From the NCBI GenBank assembly GCA_964472785.1, contig CAYYMH010000004.1:62001-126000 (forward strand): a DNA stretch of 64,000 nucleotides. The letters are read 5' to 3'. Below the pieces are notes generated by a model. That model saw nothing but the letters and a program-made list of their open reading frames with translations. It was not told the origin of the DNA and searched no databases. The position numbers were made by a program, and so were the translations under genes. How positions within the stretch are numbered: position 1 is the stretch's first letter; the number at the start of each line of letters is the position of its first letter. The DNA comes from CAYYMH01 sp964472785. Its GTDB lineage: Bacteria > Zhuqueibacterota > Zhuqueibacteria > Thermofontimicrobiales > Thermofontimicrobiaceae. Positions 49,842 through 59,444 of the stretch are shown here, piece by piece.

Positions 49842-52670
49842 ATGAGCGAACAGAAAAATATCTTTATTAAAGGCGCCCGGGAACATAATCTGAAAAATAT
49901 CGATGTGGAAATACCGCGGGATAAATTCGTTGTCATCACCGGGCTTTCCGGGTCGGGAAAATCGTCTCTGGCATTTGACACGATTTATGCGGAAGGGCAA
50001 AGGCGCTACGTGGAATCGCTATCTGCTTATGCCCGCCAATTTCTCGGATTGATGGAAAAACCGGATGTCGATTACATCGAAGGACTCTCTCCTGCCATCT
50101 CAATTGAACAGCGATCTGCAAGCAAAAATCCGAGATCAACGGTCGGCACCGTTACCGAGATTTACGACTACTTGAGATTGCTATTTGCCCGCATCGGGAA
50201 ACCGTATTGCTATAATTGCGGAAAACCGATCCAGCGACAGACTGTGCAGCAGATTGTGGATCAGGTGATGGATTTACCAAAATCCACTAAGATTCAGGTA
50301 CTGGCTCCGGTGGTTCGCGGCAGAAAAGGTGAGTACCGGGAAATTTTTGAGGAAGCCAGCAGAGACGGGTTCGTTCGCGTTCGTGTTGACGGCGAAATGC
50401 ACGATCTTGAAGAAGAGATAAAGCTGGATAAATACAAAAAACACAACATCGAAATTATCGTCGACCGATTGGTGATCGAACCGGATATCAGCGGAAGACT
50501 CACAGAATCGGTCGAAACTGCGCTACATCTGGCTTCAGGCATTGTACTGATTCATCAGCTCGATGGCGAGGAATTATTTTTCAGTGAACATTTTGCCTGC
50601 ATCGATTGCGGTATTTCATATGAGGAATTAGCGCCCCGGATGTTTTCGTTTAACAGCCCATACGGCGCATGTCCGACATGCAATGGATTGGGCACAATCA
50701 CTGAAATCGATCCTAACCTGATCATTCCGGACAAAACAAAATCCGTCAATGAGGGCGCGATCAAACCGTGGGGAGAAGCCCGGGAAGGTTGGTACTTCAG
50801 TCAGTTGGCGTCGCTGGCGAAAAAGTACGGATTTGAAATGGACACTCCGTTTGACTCGCTTTCGTCGGAGCATCAGCACACTATTTTGTATGGCAGTAAA
50901 GGTGAAGAAGTGCACATGGTTTACAGTCGAAATAACGGGAAAGCTCATGCTGAATTTACCACCGAATATGAAGGTGTCATCCCAAATCTGCAGCGGCGCT
51001 ATCACCAAACCAGTTCAAATTATATTCGAAACTGGATTGAAAGTTTTATGAACGTCAAAAAATGTGCTGATTGCGGCGGTTCCCGTTTGAAAAGAGAGTC
51101 AATGGCTGTGAGAATCGGTGACTTCAACATTCACCAAATCACCCAACTGTCCGTAAAAAAGACAGCGGATTTCTTTTCAAAAATAAAGTTAAATAAGAGA
51201 CAAGAGCAAATCGCTCATCAAATCTTGAAAGAGATCAATGCCCGGTTACATTTTTTGATTAATGTCGGATTGGATTACCTGACCCTGGAACGAAGTGCTG
51301 GCACGCTTTCCGGCGGCGAAGCGCAGCGCATTCGATTAGCAACCCAAATCGGGTCTCAATTAATGGGTGTACTTTATATTTTGGATGAGCCCTCGATTGG
51401 ACTGCATCAGCGGGATAACAAAAAGCTTATCCAGACGCTTCACGAGCTGCGCGATTTGGGAAATACAGTCATCGTCGTCGAGCACGATCAAGAGACCATT
51501 GAAAGCGCGGACTACGTGGTTGACTTGGGTCCTCATGCTGGCGAAAATGGTGGCAAAATTGTCGCTGTAGGCACACCTCAAATTATCAAGGAACATAATA
51601 AATCGATAACCGGCCAATATCTCTCCGGGACAAAAAGTATCCCCATTCCGGAAACTCGTCGAAAACAAAACAACCGAAATCTGGAAATCTTCGGTGCGGC
51701 GGGAAATAACCTGAAATCGCTTAATGTAAAAATTCCATTAGGGATATTTATCTGTGTGACCGGCGTATCCGGTTCTGGAAAAAGCACGCTCATTAATGAA
51801 ACGTTGTACCCCATTCTGTTAAGAAAATTCTATCAGGGGAAAAAGAATCCGCTTCAGTACGACAAACTTATGGGATTTGAATTTATCGACAAAGTGATCG
51901 ATATTGACCAGTCCCCGATTGGCCGGACGCCACGTTCCAATCCGGCGACTTACACTGGTGTATTCACCTATATTCGCGATCTGTTCGCTCAATTACCCGA
52001 AGCAAAAATTCGCGGCTACAAACCCGGACGTTTCAGCTTTAACGTCAAAGGGGGTCGTTGCGAAGCCTGTCAGGGCGACGGGATCATCAAAATCGAAATG
52101 CACTTTTTGCCAGACATTTACGTGACCTGTGAAGTCTGCAAAGGAAAACGGTACAACCGGGAAACACTCGAAATCAAATACCGCGGAAAATCCATCGCTG
52201 ACATTCTCGATATGTCCGTAGCACAGGCCATGGAATTCTTCAAAAAAATCCCCAAAATTCATCGCAAATTAAAAACATTGTCGGACGTCGGACTGGGCTA
52301 CATTCGATTAGGTCAGCAGGCGACAACGCTTTCCGGCGGAGAGGCACAGCGTGTTAAACTTGCTACCGAGCTATCAAAAATCAGCACCGGAAAGACGGTT
52401 TATATTCTGGACGAACCCACAACCGGACTGCACTTTGAAGACATTAAACTGCTACTCAACGTTCTCAACCGTCTTGTCGAAAAGGGAAACACAGTGATCG
52501 TTATCGAACACAATCTGGATGTGATCAAAACCGCAGATTACATTATTGATCTGGGTCCGGAAGGCGGAGACGACGGTGGCAGGATTGTTGCAACCGGTAC
52601 ACCGGAACAGATTGCCAAAGAACGTTCCTCATACACGGGTCAATTTTTAAGTAGCATTTTATCGCTGTGA
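49842..52670 (+). CDS. uvrA: Excinuclease ABC subunit A
   Basis: A 942-residue UvrA, the damage-recognising ATPase of nucleotide excision repair. Two ATPase modules are complete, with Walker A GLSGSGKSSLAFDT near residue 31 and GVSGSGKSTLINET near 640, signature LSGGEAQRIRLA twice, and zinc modules CYNCG and CEACQGDGIIKIEMHF with CEVCKGKR. Length matches the family. No clear ribosome site precedes the ATG. The gene stands alone, followed by a hairpin. Confidence 0.98.
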   Translation: MSEQKNIFIKGAREHNLKNIDVEIPRDKFVVITGLSGSGKSSLAFDTIYAEGQRRYVESLSAYARQFLGLMEKPDVDYIEGLSPAISIEQRSASKNPRSTVGTVTEIYDYLRLLFARIGKPYCYNCGKPIQRQTVQQIVDQVMDLPKSTKIQVLAPVVRGRKGEYREIFEEASRDGFVRVRVDGEMHDLEEEIKLDKYKKHNIEIIVDRLVIEPDISGRLTESVETALHLASGIVLIHQLDGEELFFSEHFACIDCGISYEELAPRMFSFNSPYGACPTCNGLGTITEIDPNLIIPDKTKSVNEGAIKPWGEAREGWYFSQLASLAKKYGFEMDTPFDSLSSEHQHTILYGSKGEEVHMVYSRNNGKAHAEFTTEYEGVIPNLQRRYHQTSSNYIRNWIESFMNVKKCADCGGSRLKRESMAVRIGDFNIHQITQLSVKKTADFFSKIKLNKRQEQIAHQILKEINARLHFLINVGLDYLTLERSAGTLSGGEAQRIRLATQIGSQLMGVLYILDEPSIGLHQRDNKKLIQTLHELRDLGNTVIVVEHDQETIESADYVVDLGPHAGENGGKIVAVGTPQIIKEHNKSITGQYLSGTKSIPIPETRRKQNNRNLEIFGAAGNNLKSLNVKIPLGIFICVTGVSGSGKSTLINETLYPILLRKFYQGKKNPLQYDKLMGFEFIDKVIDIDQSPIGRTPRSNPATYTGVFTYIRDLFAQLPEAKIRGYKPGRFSFNVKGGRCEACQGDGIIKIEMHFLPDIYVTCEVCKGKRYNRETLEIKYRGKSIADILDMSVAQAMEFFKKIPKIHRKLKTLSDVGLGYIRLGQQATTLSGGEAQRVKLATELSKISTGKTVYILDEPTTGLHFEDIKLLLNVLNRLVEKGNTVIVIEHNLDVIKTADYIIDLGPEGGDDGGRIVATGTPEQIAKERSSYTGQFLSSILSL

Positions 52671-52691
52671 CATTCTGTTTTTCACAGCGAT
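52661..52691 (+). terminator. Hairpin at the end of uvrA
   Basis: ATCGCTGTGA (52661-52670, ending in the stop codon) pairs perfectly with TCACAGCGAT (52682-52691), loop 11 bases. It is not followed by a long T run, so it may stabilise the mRNA end or terminate weakly. Confidence 0.45.
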
Positions 52692-52755
52692 AATAAATTC
52701 GGGGCGTTCTTTCAAGAAAATCAAGCAAATACAAATTATTTTTTATAATAATTGC

Positions 52756-52784
52756 TTGACTTTTTAAATAAATTTTGTTATTAT
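52756..52784 (+). promoter_or_regulatory. Promoter of the anti-sigma-type kinase gene
   Basis: TTGACT (52756-52761), a 17-base spacer and TATTAT (52779-52784) match sigma-70 elements, about 150 bases before the gene at 52936. The leader of 150 bases holds no clear structure. Confidence 0.55.
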
Positions 52785-52935
52785 TATTTTGTATTGCGGG
52801 TGTTTTTAATCTTTACATGAAATACACAACTCCTTGGGTCTAATTCTCGGAATTGCTTCTGTATTTGGTTAATTTTGAGGGTTGATAGATTTTATCTAAT
52901 TATATAAATTAGCATAAGATAGGAAGCAATACGTG

Positions 52936-53430
52936 ATGTTAGATCTCTTCACCCCTAAAATCGTTGTGCCCGCAAAATCCGATTATCTGCCTGTACTCAG
53001 AAACTTCGTTTCACAGATCGGTAAAAAATATCGATTCACCAAGCATGAGATCAATGCCTTTAAAATTTCCATCGATGAAGCCTGCACTAATATCATTAAA
53101 CATGGATATAAAGAAAAAAACAACGGATCGATTACCCTAAAAGTGCGCATTAAAAATGACCGGTTGATTTTAGAGCTGATCGATCACGGAAAAAGTTTTG
53201 ATCCTAACACGATCCACGATCCTAATATTTCAAGCTATGTTCAAAATGGGAAAAAAGGCGGCTTGGGAATTTTTATTATGCGGAAATTTTTGGATGCCAT
53301 CGAGTACGAGGTTTCAAGCTTGGGCAATATTCTCCGTCTCACAAAACTAAGACAAGTCAGATCAGCAGAGCCAGTATTTCCAATTTTATCAGCACTGCGA
53401 AGAATGAAAGAGCGGATATTCCAAACGTGA
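52936..53430 (+). CDS. RsbW-type ATP-binding protein (anti-sigma factor/HATPase)
   Basis: A 164-residue single-domain HATPase of the anti-sigma/serine-threonine kinase family. The N box is ISIDEACTNIIKHGYK near residues 48-62, the G1 box is LIDHGKSFDP near 85-94 and the G2 box is GKKGGLGIFIMRK near 108-120. Such proteins phosphorylate anti-sigma antagonists or bind sigma factors. No antagonist or phosphatase gene is adjacent. AGGAAG lies upstream; ATG at 52936 is chosen over GTG at 52933. Confidence 0.87.
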   Translation: MLDLFTPKIVVPAKSDYLPVLRNFVSQIGKKYRFTKHEINAFKISIDEACTNIIKHGYKEKNNGSITLKVRIKNDRLILELIDHGKSFDPNTIHDPNISSYVQNGKKGGLGIFIMRKFLDAIEYEVSSLGNILRLTKLRQVRSAEPVFPILSALRRMKERIFQT

Positions 53431-53473
53431 ATTCATAAAACAGGTTAATGGCCGCTCAAGTTTTTGATTAATT

Positions 53474-53529
53474 ATGGAGTGCATCGTCTGTGATGATGCA
53501 TGCATTGACGCAGTCGATGCATTTCAAAT
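53474..53529. repeat. Double-hairpin palindromic repeat between convergent genes
   Basis: ATGGAGTGCATCGTCTGTGA opens the element. GCATC pairs with GATGATGC-type sequence to form the first hairpin, and TGCATTGAC with GTCGATGCA around GCA to form the second. Design and first bases match the element at 35.9 kb. It lies between the convergent kinase and mutM genes and could also act as a bidirectional terminator. Confidence 0.6.
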
Positions 53530-53551
53530 AACTATTTTAAAAATCAGAAAG

Positions 53552-54397
53552 TTATTTCAATAATATCAATGGCTGGCACTTTTTGCAAAAAAAACTGCTC
53601 CGCTGTTTTTGCCGGATTCGCTGCACTTCCGATCCGCAACTATAACAGGGCTCCCCTTCCCTGCCGTAAACCATGATCATTTTTTGAAACTCACCTTCGA
53701 TATTGTACAGGCTGCGGAAGTTCTGTTTGCCGTTGCCCAAAGAAGTGCCCATTTTTTCGACAGCAGCCCGGAGAACATCAGGTACAAACTCAAATATCGT
53801 CTTTATTTCAGCATCAGATAGTGTGTCCACCCGACGCTGAGGATGAATCTTGCAGCGAAATAAAATCTCGTTGGCATAAATATTTCCGATGCCCGCAATC
53901 TTGGATTGATCCATCAAAAATGATTTCACATCCAACTTTGACTTTCGAATCATGGATTCGAGCCGCTCCAATTGCCAATCTTCACTCAGCGGTTCAAGAC
54001 CAAAATTTTTTTGCCAGTTATCCTTTTCATCACAATTCAAAAACACCAACGTTCCCAACGCTCTGGTGTCATTAAATTGCAGACTACTCCCCGATTTAAA
54101 ATAAATAATCGTCCGGGAATAGGCATCCAAATCGGGCTTTTGATTAGACCATATCAGTTTGCCGGTCATCCGCAAATGAATAACTAACTGACAATCATCC
54201 GCAAAATCAATCACAATAAATTTTCCTTTACGGTTAATTTCTTTTATGGTTTTGCGCTTGATTTGTTTGGGAATCAAATCCGGATCATTCTGTTTCCACT
54301 GATCGGTACGCATAATTTCTACTTTATCAATTTTTTGTCCAATAATATTTTTTCTCAATTGACTGACAATGGTTTCGACTTCCGGGAGTTCTGGCAC
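53552..54397 (-). CDS. mutM: Formamidopyrimidine-DNA glycosylase
   Basis: A 281-residue bifunctional DNA glycosylase/lyase removing oxidised purines. The N-terminal catalytic Pro and Glu are in PELPEVETIV, the beta-clamp Lys in LRMTGKLIW, the helix-two-turn-helix contains AGIGNIYANEILF, and the zinc finger is CYSCGSEVQ with FFCKKCQ near the C-terminus. It starts with GTG at 54397 after GGAGGA. It is the only minus-strand gene right of 47 kb and fits the oxidative-damage theme with uvrA nearby. Confidence 0.97.
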   Translation of the reverse strand: MPELPEVETIVSQLRKNIIGQKIDKVEIMRTDQWKQNDPDLIPKQIKRKTIKEINRKGKFIVIDFADDCQLVIHLRMTGKLIWSNQKPDLDAYSRTIIYFKSGSSLQFNDTRALGTLVFLNCDEKDNWQKNFGLEPLSEDWQLERLESMIRKSKLDVKSFLMDQSKIAGIGNIYANEILFRCKIHPQRRVDTLSDAEIKTIFEFVPDVLRAAVEKMGTSLGNGKQNFRSLYNIEGEFQKMIMVYGREGEPCYSCGSEVQRIRQKQRSSFFCKKCQPLILLK

Positions 54398-54462
54398 GTT
54401 ATCTGTCCTCCGTTTTTCTTAAAATCATTGACCACTGCGGTAAAAATTCGCCAACAAAAACC

Positions 54463-54491
54463 TTGACTTGAAGTTCTAAATTCATTAAATT
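54463..54491 (+). promoter_or_regulatory. Promoter of the metallopeptidase-like gene
   Basis: TTGACT (54463-54468), 17 bases, TAAATT (54486-54491), 50 bases before the ATG at 54541. It probably also serves murE downstream. Confidence 0.5.
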
Positions 54492-54540
54492 AGCGGTTCT
54501 TAAAATATAATTTAGCGTGGACTTTTTGAATAGTTATTAA

Positions 54541-54984
54541 ATGTTAGATAAATCGATTTTGTTTCAGGCAAAATCTTTTTTATGCTGGGACAAATTTCAT
54601 GAGTTGACGATTAAACTCGTCCCGATTCAGGAGACTGTCGGATTTTTTTATCCGCCGCAGAACGACTTGTCATCGATTGTGATTTTTTATCAATCGGCGC
54701 AAAATGATGTGACAAAATCGCTGTGCTTTTTGTTTCACGAAATCGGACATTATGTTCAGTGGGAATTATCAAAAGATGCCAAAGAAGAACGTTCGTTTTT
54801 CGAGCTGATGCAAATCGACAAGGGAACCAAAAAAGTAGAATTTGAACGTGAGGCATGGATTCGCGGCAGAGCCTTAATTGAAGAATTTTTAAATACAAAC
54901 GGAACTGAAACGAATTCTGTTCTGGATAAATATGATGAAATGAGCGTGATTAGTTTAAAAAGTTATCAAACCGAAAAGAATTGA
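54541..54984 (+). CDS. Small HExxH metallopeptidase-like protein
   Basis: A 147-residue protein with FHEIGHYVQW near residue 66, the HExxH zinc-binding helix, and a downstream FEREAWIRGRAL near 100 whose Glu could be the third ligand, as in ImmA/IrrE-like peptidases. It has no helix-turn-helix and no signal peptide. The start lacks a good ribosome site. It lies 9 bases before murE, so co-transcription is certain in practice, but a functional link to cell wall synthesis is not shown. Confidence 0.65.
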   Translation: MLDKSILFQAKSFLCWDKFHELTIKLVPIQETVGFFYPPQNDLSSIVIFYQSAQNDVTKSLCFLFHEIGHYVQWELSKDAKEERSFFELMQIDKGTKKVEFEREAWIRGRALIEEFLNTNGTETNSVLDKYDEMSVISLKSYQTEKN

Positions 54985-54993
54985 GAGGAAACT

Positions 54994-56475
54994 ATGCAGT
55001 TAAAAACATTGCTGGATGAACTGGACGAAAAGAAGATTCACGGACAAATTGATGACATCGACATTGAAGGTGTCGTTTATGACCCATTGCGTGTGGAAGC
55101 CGGATTTTTGTACGTTGCGATCAATATTTATACCCAATTGGACAAAATCGAAATTCCGGAAGGTCATGATAAAGTGGATGACGCAGTGAAGGCAGGCGCT
55201 GCCGCAGTTATTGTGCAGGAAGACAAGGGAAAAGACATTCAAGTTCCGGACAACGTTGTCAAAGTTGTGGTGCCCGATTCCCGATATGCCTTAGCCAAAG
55301 TCGCCAATAAATTTTATGATTTCCCGTCAGAAAAAATGAAAATGATCGGCATTACCGGAACCAACGGCAAAACGACAACAACCCATATCGTCGAAAGCAT
55401 TTTACTCGAAAAATATCGCACTGGTCTTATCGGAACCCTCTATTATAAAATCAATGATAAAATCCACAAATCCAAAGATACCACACCGGAACCGCCTGAT
55501 TTGCAGGAAATTTTTACCAATATGGTGAATGAAAATGTGGATTATTGCGCGATGGAAGTTTCTTCACACGGCATTGATTTTTTCCGTGTGGAAGGTGTGA
55601 ATTATAACGTCGCCCTGTTCACGAATCTTTCACAGGATCATCTGGACTATCACAAAACTATGGACCATTATTTGAAGACCAAGAAAAAATTATTTCAGTG
55701 GCTGGATGATAACGATCATGCCATCGCCAATATCGATGATCCGCATGGCCTGGAATTTCTGGATGTCTCCGCAGCAAAGCCGATTTCGTTTGGCATCAAA
55801 AAACAGGCGGATGTGATGGCAAAAGACATTGAATTCAACATCAAAGGCACCAAATATCGTCTGGCAACGCCGATCGGGGAAATTGACATTGATCAAAAAT
55901 TGGTCGGTTTATTCAATGTGTACAACAGTTTAGGCGCTGTTGCCGTAGCCATTTCCCAGGGATTCACTCTTGAAGAAATTAAACGCGGATTGGAACAAAA
56001 CATCGTTGTCTCTGGTAGATTTGAATTAGTGGATAAGGGGCAGCCTTTTTCCGTTGTCGTCGATTATGCGCACACACCGGACGGTATGGAAAACGTGCTC
56101 AGTTTAGCTGAAACCTTAAACGCCAATCGCGTGATCACTGTTTTCGGTTGTGGCGGCGATCGCGATAAGGAGAAGCGCCCAATCATGGGAGAAATTGCAG
56201 ATAAGTACAGCGACGTCGTCGTCCTTACCGCAGATAATCCACGCAACGAAGAGCCAGAGCAAATTATCAGCGAAATTTCCACCGGCATTAAAGGCGCGAA
56301 AACTTTCAAAGTGGTGGATCGGCGTGAAGCAATAAAATTCGCTATCGATCATGCCGAGGAAAATGATATCATATTAATTTTAGGAAAAGGACACGAAACC
56401 ACGCAAACGTTGAAAGATAAAACGCTTCATTTCAACGACGTCGAAGAAGCGGAAAATATTTTAAAATCGCTGTAA
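54994..56475 (+). CDS. murE: UDP-MurNAc-L-Ala-D-Glu:meso-diaminopimelate ligase
   Basis: A 493-residue Mur ligase adding the third peptidoglycan stem residue. The ATP loop is GITGTNGKTTTTH near residue 117, the TTPEPPDLQE substrate segment and SSHGIDFFRVEG follow, and the C-terminal DNPRNEEP motif signals meso-diaminopimelate rather than lysine. AGAGGAAA precedes the ATG. It implies a Gram-negative-type peptidoglycan, consistent with the outer-membrane proteins encoded elsewhere. Confidence 0.97.
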   Translation: MQLKTLLDELDEKKIHGQIDDIDIEGVVYDPLRVEAGFLYVAINIYTQLDKIEIPEGHDKVDDAVKAGAAAVIVQEDKGKDIQVPDNVVKVVVPDSRYALAKVANKFYDFPSEKMKMIGITGTNGKTTTTHIVESILLEKYRTGLIGTLYYKINDKIHKSKDTTPEPPDLQEIFTNMVNENVDYCAMEVSSHGIDFFRVEGVNYNVALFTNLSQDHLDYHKTMDHYLKTKKKLFQWLDDNDHAIANIDDPHGLEFLDVSAAKPISFGIKKQADVMAKDIEFNIKGTKYRLATPIGEIDIDQKLVGLFNVYNSLGAVAVAISQGFTLEEIKRGLEQNIVVSGRFELVDKGQPFSVVVDYAHTPDGMENVLSLAETLNANRVITVFGCGGDRDKEKRPIMGEIADKYSDVVVLTADNPRNEEPEQIISEISTGIKGAKTFKVVDRREAIKFAIDHAEENDIILILGKGHETTQTLKDKTLHFNDVEEAENILKSL

Positions 56476-56559
56476 GAGTCTCTTAATTTTTACATGGCTA
56501 AAGCGCAATATCGTTATTTTCGGACACATAAAAATCGTGCATTCACCAATTTTGGGATT

Positions 56560-58437
56560 ATGATGAACATGAAAAGATTTAGAAATTTTGGCACATTTTA
56601 CATTTTAACATTAATATTATCAATAACATTCTTTTGTGAAAAGAAATCACCAGAGCCAATCGTCGGTCGGGTGGGAAAAACAACCTTGCCAGTCTCCGAA
56701 TTTAGGGATCGATTCGAATTGACACCTCATATTCTTCAAACCCAAAACGAGCAGCAAAACAAAATAAATGTTTTGGCTTCGTTACTGGGAGAGAAACTAT
56801 TAGTCGAGGAAGCGCGCCGCCGAAAACTTCACAAAGATGAAAAATATCAAACTTTTATCACAGAAATGGAAAAGGAAGCTGTTGTTGAAAAATTGTTTGA
56901 AGAAGAAATCGCTTCCAAAATTGAAATCACTGAGCAGGAACTGAAAAAAGGTTACGTTCGCTCGCAGATCGATTTATCATTGAAAGTACTCACTTTTGAC
57001 AGTTTAGGTCAGGCAATCGCCGCAAAGTACCAGATTGATCAGGGAAAATCAATGACCGAAGTCAAGCGGGAATTTCAAACCGACACATTCATATCAGCGG
57101 ATTCGATACTCACGCTGGATATGGAATGGGGTGAAGCCCATCCTAAATTGGAAGACACTGCTTATAATTTGAAGCCAAACCAAGTGTCTGATCCTGTTTT
57201 TGTGGAAGGTCGCTATTTTATTTTAAAATTAACAGACCGACGCGGAAACATATTCGCGACTGAAGCTGATTATCTACGCCAGGTACCTTCGATTCGAAAA
57301 AAAATTAAACAGCGTAAACGGGCCCAGATGTTCAGTCAGTATTTTCATGATTTAATGAAAGGAAAAGAAGCCCGGGTCGCCCACGAAATGTTCGATTTTG
57401 TTGCCGCTGAGTTAGGAAAGGCTTACGGCATTAGCGACACCCTTTCAAAAAAATCACCGGAATTACCGGACGCTTTAACTGATTCATTATCTGAGGAAAG
57501 CTTTGTCGATCGTCTTAACGAGACATTCATTCGATTTAATGACGGTACCGAATGGTCTGTGGAGGACTTTATCAAAAGGATAATCATCGGACCGTATAAA
57601 CTCAACATTAAAACGAGAAATGCGTTCAGAAACAGTTTGAACCGGGCAATAAAACGGATGATTGAGTTTGAAACGTTAGCCAAAGAGGGACGAGAAAAGG
57701 GTTATGATAAAACATATTATGTCGATTATCAAACGAAGATGTGGGGAGACTCCTTTCTGGGTCAGATCATGCGGCAAAATATCATTGATACAGTAACTTT
57801 CACGCCAGAGGAGATTGAATACCATTATCAAAACAATAAAAGTGAATATTCCGGTCCGGACATGGTCAAACTTCACGAAATCCTGGTCGATGATAAATCA
57901 CTGGCTGAAGATATTCTCAAACGCATTAAAAACGGTGCTGACATGAAAAAATTAGCCCGTAAATACAACAAACGAGAACTGAGCATAAAAACAGATGGTG
58001 TGATGGGCTATTTCACGACATCTGCGCTGGGGAAAGTCGGAGAAGCTGCAAAGCAACTGGACATCGGCGAAATCGGCGGTCCGATAAGAACCGAGAAAAA
58101 TCAGTATTCTGTGTTCAAGATTTTGGATAAAAGAGAAGCCGGTCCCCTGCCCCTGGAGCAAGTTTGGGATGACGTTAAAAAAGATGCGTTGGCAGAAAAA
58201 CAGCAGCGGTTGATCGACGGATTCCTGAGTCAAAAAACCGAAGATTATGAAATTGAAATTAACCGGTCTGTGCTGGATACCCTGGAAACGACACAGATAA
58301 ATGCGCTGATTTTAAAACGTCACTATGCGAATCGGACGGCTGCACCTACTGTGCAACCGTTGAATTTATCCCACCGTTGGCAAAATTATATCGATGAAAT
58401 TTATCCAAAAAAACCAGCTTCGGAAAATCAGAAATAG
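56560..58437 (+). CDS. Periplasmic peptidyl-prolyl isomerase (SurA/PpiC-like)
   Basis: A large exported foldase of about 620 residues. The N-terminal hydrophobic segment (FGTFYILTLILSITFF) ends in a Cys followed by Glu and may be lipid anchored, though the lipobox is poor. A SurA-type N-domain with VSEFRDRFELT follows, then a degenerate parvulin-like region near residues 160-230 and a clearer parvulin domain near 440-530 (VKLHEILVDD, GVMGYFTTSALG, YSVFKILDKRE). It probably helps outer-membrane protein folding. Several ATGs occur at 56494-56569; the one at 56560 just before the signal segment is chosen. Confidence 0.8.
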   Translation: MMNMKRFRNFGTFYILTLILSITFFCEKKSPEPIVGRVGKTTLPVSEFRDRFELTPHILQTQNEQQNKINVLASLLGEKLLVEEARRRKLHKDEKYQTFITEMEKEAVVEKLFEEEIASKIEITEQELKKGYVRSQIDLSLKVLTFDSLGQAIAAKYQIDQGKSMTEVKREFQTDTFISADSILTLDMEWGEAHPKLEDTAYNLKPNQVSDPVFVEGRYFILKLTDRRGNIFATEADYLRQVPSIRKKIKQRKRAQMFSQYFHDLMKGKEARVAHEMFDFVAAELGKAYGISDTLSKKSPELPDALTDSLSEESFVDRLNETFIRFNDGTEWSVEDFIKRIIIGPYKLNIKTRNAFRNSLNRAIKRMIEFETLAKEGREKGYDKTYYVDYQTKMWGDSFLGQIMRQNIIDTVTFTPEEIEYHYQNNKSEYSGPDMVKLHEILVDDKSLAEDILKRIKNGADMKKLARKYNKRELSIKTDGVMGYFTTSALGKVGEAAKQLDIGEIGGPIRTEKNQYSVFKILDKREAGPLPLEQVWDDVKKDALAEKQQRLIDGFLSQKTEDYEIEINRSVLDTLETTQINALILKRHYANRTAAPTVQPLNLSHRWQNYIDEIYPKKPASENQK

Positions 58438-58557
58438 TTTTTTTAAATTTAGCAAAACTAATTATTGCGACGAATTTTGGTCTCCCATTGGCATAAAATT
58501 TGAGACATTTTTGACAAATAATCCTGATATCGCGGCGCAGAGGAACTACCTGACATT

Positions 58558-59304
58558 ATGGAACTAAAAGTTGATTTTCACTGTCACACATCGGATGATT
58601 TGGTTGAAACAGCAGTCAGTGGGCGTACCAATTTACCCTCACCATTTCAACTCATCGACCTCGCGGTTAAACAAAATTTTGATGCAATTTCCATCACTCA
58701 CCACGGTATTATTTATCGCAACGAAAAAGTAAACGAATACGCTCGTCAAAAAGGGCTGTTGCTAATTCCCGGCACCGAGGCATTCATCGAACGAAAACAT
58801 GTGCTGCTTATTAATTATCCCATGGTCAAACCATTTAAAAAATATACTGACTTATGCACATACAAACGCGAGGATGGTCTCATTATTGCTCCCCATCCTT
58901 TTTATATTTTGGGGAAATGCGTCGGTCAAAATTTAATCAAATATATCGACTGTTTCGACGCGATCGAATACAGCCGCTTTCATTTTAAATTCATCAACCC
59001 GGCGGAAAAAGCACTGCGTGTGGCGCGAAAATATAACAAACCATTAGTTGGCTGCTCAGACGCTCATAAGCCCTATCAATTCGGTACAACATTTTCCATT
59101 GTCGATGCTGAAGAAAAATCTGTAACAGCTACCATCCGAGCCGTTAAACAAGGAAAGGTGAATTATGTCAGCATCAACGAGTCACTGCTTAATTTCACCA
59201 AAGATTTCTTATGGACAGTGAAGACTTTTCCGCTGGATGTTCATAATTTCGGCAGCCGGGTAATAAATACATTTTTCAACAATTCTCATTTTTATAAAAA
59301 ATAA
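58558..59304 (+). CDS. PHP-domain metal-dependent phosphoesterase
   Basis: A 248-residue PHP-fold protein. Metal-binding motifs are KVDFHCHTSDD at the start, ISITHHG near 61, PGTEA near 90, IAPHPFY near 117 and GCSDAHKPY near 167. Such enzymes hydrolyse phosphoesters including nucleotides and histidinol phosphate relatives; substrate is unknown. The ribosome site is weak. It stands between the foldase and a membrane protein gene with its own promoter. Confidence 0.87.
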   Translation: MELKVDFHCHTSDDLVETAVSGRTNLPSPFQLIDLAVKQNFDAISITHHGIIYRNEKVNEYARQKGLLLIPGTEAFIERKHVLLINYPMVKPFKKYTDLCTYKREDGLIIAPHPFYILGKCVGQNLIKYIDCFDAIEYSRFHFKFINPAEKALRVARKYNKPLVGCSDAHKPYQFGTTFSIVDAEEKSVTATIRAVKQGKVNYVSINESLLNFTKDFLWTVKTFPLDVHNFGSRVINTFFNNSHFYKK

Positions 59305-59371
59305 CCATATTCTTCGGTTAACCCAGCATTCTGTTCAATAATAAGCAATCGGCCGGAAACACACAATTCCC

Positions 59372-59399
59372 TTGACATTTACCAAAAAATTGTTAATAT
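59372..59399 (+). promoter_or_regulatory. Promoter of the membrane protein-AMP nucleosidase unit
   Basis: TTGACA (59372-59377), 16 bases, TAATAT (59394-59399), 45 bases upstream of the ATG at 59445. Consistent with the other TTGAC(A/T) promoters of this window. Confidence 0.55.
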
Positions 59400-59444
59400 T
59401 TTGATAATTTTAATTTCACCTCACAATAAAAGGAGCGTGTTCCA

